This document shows positions 33,009 through 40,340 of a DNA stretch of 48,639 nucleotides, piece after piece (within the stretch, counting starts at the first letter, position 1; each line of letters opens with the position of its first letter). The DNA is from an uncultured Eubacteriales bacterium (GTDB lineage: Bacteria > Bacillota > Clostridia > Lachnospirales > Lachnospiraceae), in NCBI GenBank assembly GCA_900314845.1, contig OMWV01000058.1, forward strand, positions 1-48,639, written 5' to 3'. The translations under genes and the position numbers were made by a program. The notes under the pieces are model-generated. The model saw only the letters and a program-made list of their open reading frames with translations. It had not been told where the DNA came from and ran no database searches.

Positions 33009-33152
33009 CTATACCGCATAGCAATTTATATCAGGCGATGGACACGCGCAAATGAGCTGCCTCCAGCATCGCCCGGTCATATCTGCTGCCCGGGAGTGGC
33101 ACATTCGCATACAACAATTCTGTCTGAATCCTCTGGTGCAATTTCTGCGCAT
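33009..33152 (-). CDS. Cys-rich 47-residue leader ORF
   Basis: A minus-strand ORF in the leader of the SDR-cysK-lanC-like operon encodes 47 residues with eight Cys (positions 5, 13, 14, 18, 28, 34, 36 and 42) and many Arg. AAGGAA lies about 12 bases before its ATG, and an in-frame ATG at 33194 would add 14 residues. Placed between a good promoter and an attenuator-like structure ahead of a cysteine synthase gene, it may be a leader peptide whose translation reports cysteinyl-tRNA supply. A secreted or modified Cys-rich peptide is the alternative, given the LanC-like gene. The coding call rests on composition and place only. Confidence 0.45.
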   Translation of the reverse strand: MRRNCTRGFRQNCCMRMCHSRAADMTGRCWRQLICACPSPDINCYAV

Positions 33153-33184
33153 ATCCAAATCTTCCTTTCCTTTAAGATGCTGTA

Positions 33185-33213
33185 AGGATAACACTTTATT
33201 CCTAGTATGTCAA
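33185..33213 (-). promoter_or_regulatory. Promoter of the SDR-cysK-LanC-like operon
   Basis: The minus strand reads TTGACA, a 17-nt spacer, then TATCCT. The RNA would start near 33178, giving a 5' leader of about 334 nt. In that leader TCATTTGC occurs three times (plus-strand coordinates 32914, 32960 and 33048). No T-box or SAM riboswitch signature was recognised. Confidence 0.65.
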
Positions 33214-33257
33214 TAGGCAATATATGATTTATTTTAATTTTTTTCCGCAGTCCCGGA

Positions 33258-34442
33258 TCACGACTGTCCCGACTTGCCCTCAAAGGCATGTACCAGGCGG
33301 TCAGCCGCCTCCCGGATCAGGGCGTGTGGGGAGGCGTAGGCTATGCGCTGAAAACCCGATCCCGCCTTCTTTCCAAATATGGGACCGGGGTCAAGCCAGA
33401 GCTTTGCCTTGTCCGTGATGATCTGGCCGATCTGCTCATCGCTAAGGCCCCTGTCCCTGAAATCGATCCAGGCAAAATATGTTCCTTCCGGCTCTATCAG
33501 CCTGGCCCCCTCTATCCTGGCTGCCGCCTCCCGCAGGATATCCAGATTCCCTTCCAGATAGGGCAGCAGCTCATTTAGCCACTCCTCGCCCGCGTCATAA
33601 GCTGTCTTCGCGGCAACAAGGCCGAATGTGTTGTGCTGGGAATAGCCGCTTTTGTCGATTTCCTTGCGAAAGGCCGAGCGCCTGGCTTCATTTGGGATAA
33701 AGTTATTAGACACCTGGAGACCGGCCATGTTAAATGCCTTGGTCGGCGCCGTGCAGATGATGCACTCATCGGCCAGGGAAGGATTCGCCTTCAGGTAGGG
33801 GATGTGCTCAAAGCCCTGCCTGACAAGATCGCAGTGGATCTCGTCGCTGGCGACCAGGACACCATGCCTGTGGCAGATCTGCCCCATCCGGGTCAGCTCC
33901 TCAGCGCTCCAGACCCGGCAGGTCGGGTTATGAGGGCTGCAGAGGAGAAAGAGCTTCACATTCTCATCGACGATCTTGCGCTCAAAATCGTCAAAATCTA
34001 TCTGGTAACGGCCGCCGCGCAGCACAAGCTCGCTCTCGACCACCCTCCTGTCGTTATCCTCTATGACCTCGAAAAAGGGATAATAGACCGGCGTCTGGAT
34101 CAGCACGCCGTCCCCCTTTTCTGTAAAGGCGCGCACGATATGGGCGAGGGCAAATACAACGCCGGGCGTCTTGACAAGCCAGGCCGTATCCGGTTTCCAG
34201 CCGAAACGGCGGTCAAACCAGCCGGTGACGCTTTTTGCGTATTCCTCCTTTACCTCGCTGTAGCCGTAGATGCCGCGGCGGGCAGTCTCCACCAGGGCGT
34301 CTATGACCGGCCGGGGAGCCCGGATATCCATATCCGCCACCCAGAGGGGGAGGGCATCCGCCGGGCGGCCCCTCTCGGCCGCAAAATCATATTTCAGGGA
34401 ATTCGTTCCTCTTCTTTCAATGATCTCATCAAAATCGTACAT
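33258..34442 (-). CDS. MalY/PatB-type aminotransferase (probable cystathionine beta-lyase)
   Basis: This 394-residue PLP protein of fold type I has the MalY/PatB opening YDFDEIIERRGTNSLKYD, the LWVADMD segment, SPHNPT and the Schiff-base Lys in TAPTKAFNMAG. Such proteins usually split cystathionine or other C-S compounds to homocysteine, pyruvate and ammonia. The ATG at 34442 follows AGGAGG by six bases. It starts 10 bases after the trans-sulfuration gene, forming a two-step pair like metI-metC. Confidence 0.9.
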   Translation of the reverse strand: MYDFDEIIERRGTNSLKYDFAAERGRPADALPLWVADMDIRAPRPVIDALVETARRGIYGYSEVKEEYAKSVTGWFDRRFGWKPDTAWLVKTPGVVFALAHIVRAFTEKGDGVLIQTPVYYPFFEVIEDNDRRVVESELVLRGGRYQIDFDDFERKIVDENVKLFLLCSPHNPTCRVWSAEELTRMGQICHRHGVLVASDEIHCDLVRQGFEHIPYLKANPSLADECIICTAPTKAFNMAGLQVSNNFIPNEARRSAFRKEIDKSGYSQHNTFGLVAAKTAYDAGEEWLNELLPYLEGNLDILREAAARIEGARLIEPEGTYFAWIDFRDRGLSDEQIGQIITDKAKLWLDPGPIFGKKAGSGFQRIAYASPHALIREAADRLVHAFEGKSGQS

Positions 34443-34452
34443 AAGCTGCCTC

Positions 34453-35604
34453 CTATAAAAGCCCAAATGCCTGCAGCAGGTCATCTTCCAGGTCCTTAGC
34501 GCTCTCCAGGCCGACGGACAGGCGGAGCAGCCTGTCGGTAATGCCGGCCTTCTCCCGCATATCCTGCGGCACGTCCGTGTGGGTCTGGGCGATGGGGTAG
34601 GTCAAAAGGCTCTCCGTCCCTCCCAGACTCTCCGCAAATGTGATCAGGCGCACGCTCTCCAGCAGTTTTCTGGCCCTCTGCGCGCTGTCCACTTCAAATG
34701 AGATCATGCCGCCTGCTCCCCTGGCCTGCTTTTTGTTCAGCTCATAGCCCGGGTGGCCCGGCAGGCCCACATAGTAGACATTTTTCACATACTTTATATT
34801 CTGAAGCACATGGACCAGATGTCTGGCATTTTCCTCATGCCTCTCCATCCGGATGGGCAGGGTTTTTATGCCCCTGTGCACCAGCCAGCTGTCAAATGGC
34901 GCAAGGACGGCTCCTGTTGTTTTTGCAATGAGGCGCAGCCTGTCGGCCAGGGCCTGATCCTTTATGCAGAGGAAGCCGCTTATGGTATCATTGTGGCCGG
35001 ACAGATACTTGGTGCCGCTGTGCACGACCAGGTCAGCGCCCAGAAGCAGCGGATTCTGCAGATAGGGCGTTAAAAATGTATTATCCACGATCAGCAGGGC
35101 GCCCGCCGCCTGCGCGATCTGCGCGGCTGCCGCGATATCCGTGACATGCATCATGGGATTCGTCGGAGTCTCAACGTAGATAGCCTTCGTATTCGGCCTG
35201 AGAGCATTGTTAATATTTTCCACATGAGACGTGTCGACAAAGTCTATCTCCAGGCCGTTTTTCTCCGATATGGTCTGAAAGAGACGGACGCTTCCCCCGT
35301 AAAGGTCGTCCGTGCAGATGACATGGTCACCCGGCCGAAACAGCTCAAAGCAGGCAGAGATGGCAGCCATTCCCGACGAAAATGCAATGCTGTCCGCCGC
35401 GTACTCCAGAGAAGAGATCGTCTCCTCCAGATAGGACCGGGTCGGGTTTGACTCCCTGCTGTAATCAAAACCTGAGGGGTTGTGCCCCGGAGTCAGGTGG
35501 GAAAAAGAAGCTGTCTGATAGATCGGATAAGATATGGAACACAAAGCATCCTCGCGGCTATGCTCCTGTCCGTGGATACATCGGGTCTGTATATCGTAAC
35601 TCAT
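34453..35604 (-). CDS. Trans-sulfuration PLP enzyme (cystathionine gamma-synthase/lyase family)
   Basis: This 383-residue Cys/Met metabolism PLP protein has the motifs YSRESNPT, ETPTNPMM and the Schiff-base Lys in HSGTKYLSGHND. It could be a gamma-synthase, a gamma-lyase or an O-acylhomoserine thiolyase; the adjacent beta-lyase favours cystathionine gamma-synthase in methionine synthesis. The start at 35604 follows AAGGAG by eight bases. The open frame runs further upstream into the dispersed repeat, and that part is not coding. The promoter is not clear and may lie inside the repeat. Confidence 0.9.
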   Translation of the reverse strand: MSYDIQTRCIHGQEHSREDALCSISYPIYQTASFSHLTPGHNPSGFDYSRESNPTRSYLEETISSLEYAADSIAFSSGMAAISACFELFRPGDHVICTDDLYGGSVRLFQTISEKNGLEIDFVDTSHVENINNALRPNTKAIYVETPTNPMMHVTDIAAAAQIAQAAGALLIVDNTFLTPYLQNPLLLGADLVVHSGTKYLSGHNDTISGFLCIKDQALADRLRLIAKTTGAVLAPFDSWLVHRGIKTLPIRMERHEENARHLVHVLQNIKYVKNVYYVGLPGHPGYELNKKQARGAGGMISFEVDSAQRARKLLESVRLITFAESLGGTESLLTYPIAQTHTDVPQDMREKAGITDRLLRLSVGLESAKDLEDDLLQAFGLL

Positions 35605-35634
35605 TTTATTAACTCCTTGATAATTAACATAAAA

Positions 35635-35980
35635 GGCGGCGGGCGCCAGGATCCCATACGGGTCTGCCATTGTCTGATATATGCCACACACATGATTTCT
35701 TCTGGCGGGCGCCAGGCTGCCGCCGGGCCTGATCTTATCGGGCATATGCCACATACATGATTTCTTCTGGCGAAATTACGTCCATTATTGGGGTTTCGCT
35801 CATTTTGGACGTAACTTTTGACTGCCGGAAAAGGGATTACGTCCATTCAAGCCAATTTGCCGATTATGGACGTAAGTCGCCCTTTGGTCGTTTTGAATTC
35901 TTCCGGCGGGCGCCACAGTCCTGGTTTTCTCCCCATTACCCTGGCTGACGCCACAAACATGAATTCTTCCGGCGGGCGCC
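35635..35980 (-). repeat. Dispersed mosaic repeat, copy C (expanded)
   Basis: This locus, read on the minus strand, holds four copies of GCC(A/G)GAAGAA(A/T). They end at plus coordinates 35706, 35771, 35907 and 35973, in two tandem pairs with periods of 65 and 66 nt. Between the pairs are two inverted-repeat modules, TTACGTCCA...TGGACGTAA, at 35776-35814 and 35837-35875, each exactly 39 nt with different loops. GGCGCC separates tandem units. The locus fills the gap between the trans-sulfuration gene and the terminators at 35989-36052. I see no gene in it. Confidence 0.8.
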
Positions 35981-35988
35981 GCACACAC

Positions 35989-36013
35989 AAAAAAGGGAGG
36001 CGCCGGGCCTCCC
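35989..36013 (-). terminator. Second of two tandem terminators after the Met-rich ORF
   Basis: On the minus strand GGGAGG-CCCGGCG-CCTCCC forms a stem, followed by six T residues. Confidence 0.8.
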
Positions 36014-36022
36014 ACATCATAC

Positions 36023-36052
36023 AAAAAAGGGAGGCCGCTATACGTGCCTCCC
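36023..36052 (-). terminator. First of two tandem terminators after the Met-rich ORF
   Basis: On the minus strand GGGAGGC-ACGTATAGCG-GCCTCCC forms a stem, followed by six T residues. It lies 27 nt after the stop of the small ORF. Confidence 0.85.
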
Positions 36053-36079
36053 GGATATTTCAACATTCAGCATCGACCA

Positions 36080-36211
36080 TTAGCGATGCATTCGCATCCT
36101 TCGATCATCTGCGAGATGGGAGAAGCACATATCCATAGAAAAACCGAACATCATCTGCATACCGTCCATCATTGCGCACATGTTCATGGTTCTCTGCGTT
36201 CTGGTTGTCAT
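36080..36211 (-). CDS. Met-rich 43-residue small protein
   Basis: The ORF of 43 residues contains 12 Met, mostly in the core TMNMCAMMDGMQMMFGFSMD, plus two Cys and a basic end (RRMRMHR). GGGAGA lies nine bases before its ATG. The unit has its own near-consensus promoter and two tandem terminators, so a dedicated transcript is well supported. Met/Cys-rich small proteins can bind Cu(I) or sit in membranes; neither is shown here. The family is not recognised. An overlapping frame starting at 36218 (MPYDNQ) is possible, but its ribosome site touches the ATG. Confidence 0.5.
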   Translation of the reverse strand: MTTRTQRTMNMCAMMDGMQMMFGFSMDMCFSHLADDRRMRMHR

Positions 36212-36257
36212 AAGGCATTCTCCCTTCTATAAAATCTATAATGTCTATCTGTTTAGT

Positions 36258-36290
36258 AGGTAATATATACCTCTTTTTCCTTCCTGTCAA
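36258..36290 (-). promoter_or_regulatory. Near-consensus promoter with palindromic operator
   Basis: TTGACA (36285-36290), a 17-nt spacer and TATATT (36262-36267) form a strong sigma-A promoter on the minus strand. AGGTA-TATAT-TACCT at 36258-36272 is a perfect inverted repeat covering the -10, as expected for a repressor site. The cognate regulator is unknown. Confidence 0.7.
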
Positions 36291-36299
36291 GCCTTCTTT

Positions 36300-36788
36300 T
36301 TAAATGAAGCTGATCCTCATCTGATACCAGACGACGTTGCCGTGAACGGACTGCGAGACCCCTTCGTTTTGAAAGCCAAATTTGGAATAATAGGGGATCA
36401 GGCGGTCTTTGCAGGTAAGGACGATCCCCTTTCTTCCTTCCCGCTTCGCGTCGGCGATCACCTGCTCAAGCAGCAGGCCGGCATAGCCCCTCTTCCTGTA
36501 CTCGGGAGATGTGACGACGGAAAATATCATCTGCCAGTCCCCCTGGGGGTCATGCATCTGAGGCTTATCATACATCTCATCCGTCAGATCCGCCTGCCCT
36601 GTCACAAAGCCGTTGACAAAGGCGGCGATCTGTCCGTCATCTGCCTCCAGCAGCCAAAAATGATCCGGGTAAACCCCAAGCCGCCCCCTTATGCTTTCCA
36701 GGGAAGCCCCTTCTGCCTCAGGATAGGAGACGGCCTCTATCTGAGCCAGTCTCTCCAGATCTTCTTTCACCGCATGCCGTATCTTCAA
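36300..36788 (-). CDS. GNAT-family N-acetyltransferase
   Basis: This acetyltransferase of 162 residues has the acetyl-CoA loop VVTSPEYRKRGYAGLL and a terminal beta strand LIPYYSKFGFQ. The start is probably TTG at 36788, because AGGAGG lies seven bases before it and the family begins KIRHAVKEDLERL. The ATG at 36824 would add 12 unrelated residues. The acceptor is unknown. The stop codon lies just upstream of the promoter of the Met-rich ORF. Confidence 0.85.
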   Translation of the reverse strand: MKIRHAVKEDLERLAQIEAVSYPEAEGASLESIRGRLGVYPDHFWLLEADDGQIAAFVNGFVTGQADLTDEMYDKPQMHDPQGDWQMIFSVVTSPEYRKRGYAGLLLEQVIADAKREGRKGIVLTCKDRLIPYYSKFGFQNEGVSQSVHGNVVWYQMRISFI

Positions 36789-36829
36789 TTTGGCCCCTCC
36801 TCTGACTGATAAAAATATTTCCACTCTTT

Positions 36830-37231
36830 TTATTCGCCCTGATGGCAGCCGCCCTTGCCGCAGCTCCCGCTCTCATGGTGGCCGCATTCCCCGCCGTCAT
36901 GATGACTGCACACCACATTGGGGTCATAGGTAAGGCTTCCATCGAGGAGTCTTTCAACGGCCTGATCCGCGTCTCCGGACACGCCTCCGTACAATGTGAT
37001 GCCCGCTTCATTCATGGCAGCCTGGGCTCCTCCCCCGATGCCGCCGCAGATCAGCGTATCCACGTGATTGTTCTTTAAAAATCCGGCAAGAGCCCCATGA
37101 CCTACGCCGTTTGTATCTATCACCTGGGCAGAAGTTACTTTGCCATCCTCCACGTCATAGATCTTAAACTGACTTGTCCTGCCAAAATGCTGAAAGATAT
37201 TTCCTTTATCATATGTTGCTGCTACTCTCAT
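36830..37231 (-). CDS. NifX/NifB-type dinitrogenase cofactor domain protein with His/Cys tail
   Basis: The 133-residue protein has the ribonuclease-H-like fold of the NifX/NafY/NifB C-terminal family (FQHFGRTSQFKIYDVEDG, GGIGGGAQAAMNEAGI, LYGGVSGDAD). It carries a metal-binding tail, CSHHDGGECGHHESGSCGKGGC. AAGGAG lies nine bases before ATG 37231, so it can be made on its own. In frame and upstream is part of a DUF134 domain; in many Clostridia the two are joined in one longer protein. The role is probably Fe-S or metal cofactor handling; there are no nitrogenase genes here. Confidence 0.82.
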   Translation of the reverse strand: MRVAATYDKGNIFQHFGRTSQFKIYDVEDGKVTSAQVIDTNGVGHGALAGFLKNNHVDTLICGGIGGGAQAAMNEAGITLYGGVSGDADQAVERLLDGSLTYDPNVVCSHHDGGECGHHESGSCGKGGCHQGE

Positions 37232-37437
37232 AACGTTTTCTCCTTTGCCTGCGGCCACCCTGTGTGATGTGGTCTGCTGAGGCCGGAACTCCACGTTGCC
37301 CCCTTCTATCCGAAGGCGTTTCCCATTTACAAGAGCATCCGCGAGCTTTGTCCGCGCCCGTTCATAGATAGCTGTCACTGTAGTTCTGGCTACGTTCATC
37401 CTTCTCGAAGCGTCCGCCTGATTCAGGTGCTGCAGGT
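37232..37437 (-). pseudogene. Truncated DUF134 DNA-binding domain
   Basis: In frame with the NifX-like protein, residues such as LNQADASRRMNVARTTVTAI and KLADALVNGKRLRIEGGN match the C-terminal part of DUF134 (a helix-turn-helix protein of about 100 residues). The first 50 or so residues, with the usual Cys/Arg-rich start and EAIRLID, are missing, and the preceding sequence belongs to the tail of the PPDK-N gene. There is no good ribosome site for this part. It looks like the remains left by a deletion. Confidence 0.65.
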
Positions 37438-40103
37438 CGAAACGAGATCCGCAGCTGCTCATTTTTCATATCATGGCAGAGCAGGCATTCGGCATCCCCC
37501 GCCGCCGATCCGGGGAAGGAGCGCCGGAAGTTTTCCGAGAAGCCATAGACGCCGATCAGGTCCGCCAGGGCGCCAGCCTGTGCGGCATCCGGCAGGACGG
37601 CCGGGAGATCATTTTCCCTCTGCGCCAGGAGCTGCGGCTTATAGCAAAGGGTCGTTGCCCCTTCAAATACGGCCGCGTACAGGATATTCATCTCGACCAG
37701 GTCCTGGAAAATGTGGCTGCCGTAGGACAGCTCCGGATTGTAGCCGATGGAGCTTTCCGCTATCTCGCAGATGGCGGAAAATGCGCTGATATCGGCAAAG
37801 GAAGCCGGCACGCCCAGCTCCGGCGATGAGGTTCCGACCCGTCCGGGCACCATGAGGACAGCCTGCAGGGGACTCCCGCCCGCGGCCGCTTTCTGCAGGC
37901 GCTCATTGATCCTGCCGATCAGGCGGGCAATATCAGGCTTGTTTGCATAAGGCAGGCGGTAGTATTTCTCAGGATCCACATAAACGATGGCATCCACCTT
38001 ACACTTGCGGGACGTGCCCATGGAAGCATGCCTGCACTCCAGCAGGACATCTTCCCCCTCCCGAAGAGGCTCAAGGGCAGCCCGGCTGCCCAGGCCGTCA
38101 TCCGAAAGGCCCTGCAGAGGCCGGCACTGGAGAAGATTGATCACAAAATCCCCCTCATCCCCTATATTTATCGTATATTCGATGTCGACCGGATACTGGT
38201 AGACATCCTGGATAGTCCGGAGCATGGTGCGCATGCATCCCATCAGCTCTTTATTTTCCACAAGACCCCCGCAGGAAACATAGTAGATCTTGCGGTTTTG
38301 CCCCCGCTCGCGGAAGCGCCGCTCCGCCTCCCGGTCATGGTCCAGGAGGGCATCCTTCATATAATCCGGCAGCAGGGGCAGGAGGGTATCCGGGTATACC
38401 TGAATGATCTTTCTCTTCACCCGGTCTATCAGCTCAACGCTCCTCTGGGAGAACTTGTGCCGCTCCGCGTCCGATGAGGCGGTCGTTATCTCCGGCTTAT
38501 CCAGGCCCACGATCCGGGGATAAGACCCCTCTATCCGGTCAACGGCGGCCGTGCCCAGACCCATGACCAGGCGCAGCATGCCGGCAGCGGGGTCGGCGTC
38601 CGGCCTTACCCGGTAAGGGCTTGTCGAATAGCCCACACCCGCCGCGCAGGGCATAAAATAGCCGTTGTAGCGGGAACCGGACACTCTCTGGACCAGAAGG
38701 GCCATCTGCTCATCCCTCTTATCCAGGCCGCGCCGGCGCCTGTAGTCCAGGGCGGACCGGCTCATGGTGCTGGCATAGACGATCCTCACGGCCTGCTCCA
38801 GCTCCTTTAGCCTTTCCTCCTCCGTACCCGAATTCACGCAGAAGACCGACTCGTATTTGCCGGCAAATGCATTGCCAAATCCGTCTTCCAGAATGCTGCT
38901 GGATCTGACGATATAGGGATCCTGCCCGTAGCTGTCCAGCATAAAGTGGAAACGGGCCTCTATGCGGGAATCAAACTTCCCCGACCTCAGCTTTTCGGCA
39001 AATTCATCTGCCAGGGCAAAATAGCCTTCCGGCTTTCTCTGTTCCACCCGCAGATCCCAGAAACCGTTGTCCACGATGTAGGAGTAGAAAACGTCCGACC
39101 CGATATAGTAGGAATCATGGGGCTCCAGCCGGGCATAGATATCCGGCTCCCGGTTCTGCAGAATCTTGCGGGCCGTCAGCATGCCGCAGGCCTTTCCGCC
39201 GATCATGCCCGTGCCGATCATTCGGTCCCGGACACGGAAAAAATCCTGTGGCTGAAAATTCTCGTGGATGAGCCTTCGCATATGTTCGTCCCGGCTCATC
39301 ATGATCCTGCACATGCGGTCGCAGGCCGCCTGCACGTCGTATCCATCCCGGAAACGGCGCCGGGTATCGCGGAAGAAACGGTCCCAGAAGTCTGTGTCCT
39401 GATCCTCCCCCGGCCTCTGGCAGGCCTCGTAGATGTTGTAGAAACGGCTCGTCTGCACCCCGTCCGTCACCGGGCGGAATGTCTGCTTCTGCCGGGAAAA
39501 TATGTGGGGATACATCATGGTGTCCGAGCTGCGCCGCCATACCTTTCCCGGCCGCACATAGAGCCTGTCCGTCCGCCCGGGATCCGCATAGACGTCAAGA
39601 AATACCTGTGCCGTTCCCCTGATCTTATCGATCGCAGCCAGGGAGTGCATGCCCCGGATGAGAGGGAAATAGGCCACCGTGTCCAGCTGGAACAAGAAGG
39701 GGCAGGTCACCTTGAAGAAATTCCCCATCATCAGGTCTGTCGACCAAGCTGTCTGCAGCTCGGACAGACAGTCAAAAACATAAAAGGCATCCAGCCCGTA
39801 TCGGGCAATGATCTGGTGGACATCCACCGTAAATGTCTCGAAGCGGTGGGAAAGTTCCACATTTTCCACATGGATGCCCATATCCCGCGCCCATCTCAGG
39901 GGGATGATGGGCTCATGCTCCGCAAAGCGGATATAGATGATCGTCCTCCCATCGCGGACGGCCTGCAAAACATAGGGCCTGACAAAAGTCCGAAAATCCT
40001 CCAGATCAGAAACTCTCCAGACAACATTATCCCCCAGACGGATATTGTCCAGGGCGGCATCCATCTCCGGGATACCGGACAAAACACGGTCAAATGCAGC
40101 CAT
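37362..40103 (-). CDS. PEP/pyruvate-binding (PPDK-N) protein with degenerate KaiC-like N-terminus
   Basis: This 913-residue protein has three parts. Residues 1-200 look like a RecA/KaiC-type fold (SGIPEMDAALDNIRLGD), but the place of the Walker A loop reads VWRVSDLEDF. Residues about 325-690 are the ATP-grasp domain of pyruvate phosphate dikinase/PEP synthase (GNAFAGKYESVF, VMGLGTAAVDR, LLQCRPL). The last 200 residues are unassigned, and no TGG-x-x-x-H swivel motif is visible, so a normal PPDK cycle is unlikely. GAGGAGGAG precedes the ATG. The last 25 or so residues are probably acquired from the truncated DUF134 gene, which they overlap in another frame. Confidence 0.82.
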   Translation of the reverse strand: MAAFDRVLSGIPEMDAALDNIRLGDNVVWRVSDLEDFRTFVRPYVLQAVRDGRTIIYIRFAEHEPIIPLRWARDMGIHVENVELSHRFETFTVDVHQIIARYGLDAFYVFDCLSELQTAWSTDLMMGNFFKVTCPFLFQLDTVAYFPLIRGMHSLAAIDKIRGTAQVFLDVYADPGRTDRLYVRPGKVWRRSSDTMMYPHIFSRQKQTFRPVTDGVQTSRFYNIYEACQRPGEDQDTDFWDRFFRDTRRRFRDGYDVQAACDRMCRIMMSRDEHMRRLIHENFQPQDFFRVRDRMIGTGMIGGKACGMLTARKILQNREPDIYARLEPHDSYYIGSDVFYSYIVDNGFWDLRVEQRKPEGYFALADEFAEKLRSGKFDSRIEARFHFMLDSYGQDPYIVRSSSILEDGFGNAFAGKYESVFCVNSGTEEERLKELEQAVRIVYASTMSRSALDYRRRRGLDKRDEQMALLVQRVSGSRYNGYFMPCAAGVGYSTSPYRVRPDADPAAGMLRLVMGLGTAAVDRIEGSYPRIVGLDKPEITTASSDAERHKFSQRSVELIDRVKRKIIQVYPDTLLPLLPDYMKDALLDHDREAERRFRERGQNRKIYYVSCGGLVENKELMGCMRTMLRTIQDVYQYPVDIEYTINIGDEGDFVINLLQCRPLQGLSDDGLGSRAALEPLREGEDVLLECRHASMGTSRKCKVDAIVYVDPEKYYRLPYANKPDIARLIGRINERLQKAAAGGSPLQAVLMVPGRVGTSSPELGVPASFADISAFSAICEIAESSIGYNPELSYGSHIFQDLVEMNILYAAVFEGATTLCYKPQLLAQRENDLPAVLPDAAQAGALADLIGVYGFSENFRRSFPGSAAGDAECLLCHDMKNEQLRISFRPAAPESGGRFEKDERSQNYSDSYL

Positions 40104-40340
40104 AATCTCTCCTCCTCTCCCTTTCCTCCAAATCTATCTCTGTTTTCATGATACCATAAAAGCCGAAAAATGGAATAGAAGGCTCCTGCTCAGGCCTTCC
40201 CGGTTCTGACGCTCCCCATGCCGGAGCGGCGGGTGATTGACAAGGGGGTATGGACGCGTTACGATTGTTCTTATCAAAGATATATGCCACTATCTGGAGA
40301 AAGAATCTCGAATATCAGAGCAGAGAGGGAGGGAAACAGC

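Noticed and set aside
32845-33180. T-box or SAM riboswitch in the SDR-cysK leader
   Set aside because: I could not find the T-box GGTGG-ACCGCG segment or the SAM-I core. A covariance search would settle it.
35605-35754. N-terminal extension of the trans-sulfuration enzyme
   Set aside because: The extra 50 codons translate the dispersed repeat, while the ATG at 35604 has AAGGAG and matches the family start.
35635-35980. CRISPR array
   Set aside because: Repeats of 65-67 nt occur in pairs mixed with 39-nt inverted repeats, spacers are not unique in the CRISPR sense, and no cas gene is in the window.
38946-40151. 401-codon plus-strand open frame opposite the PPDK-N gene
   Set aside because: It is a shadow of a high-GC minus-strand gene; the product has no recognisable motif.
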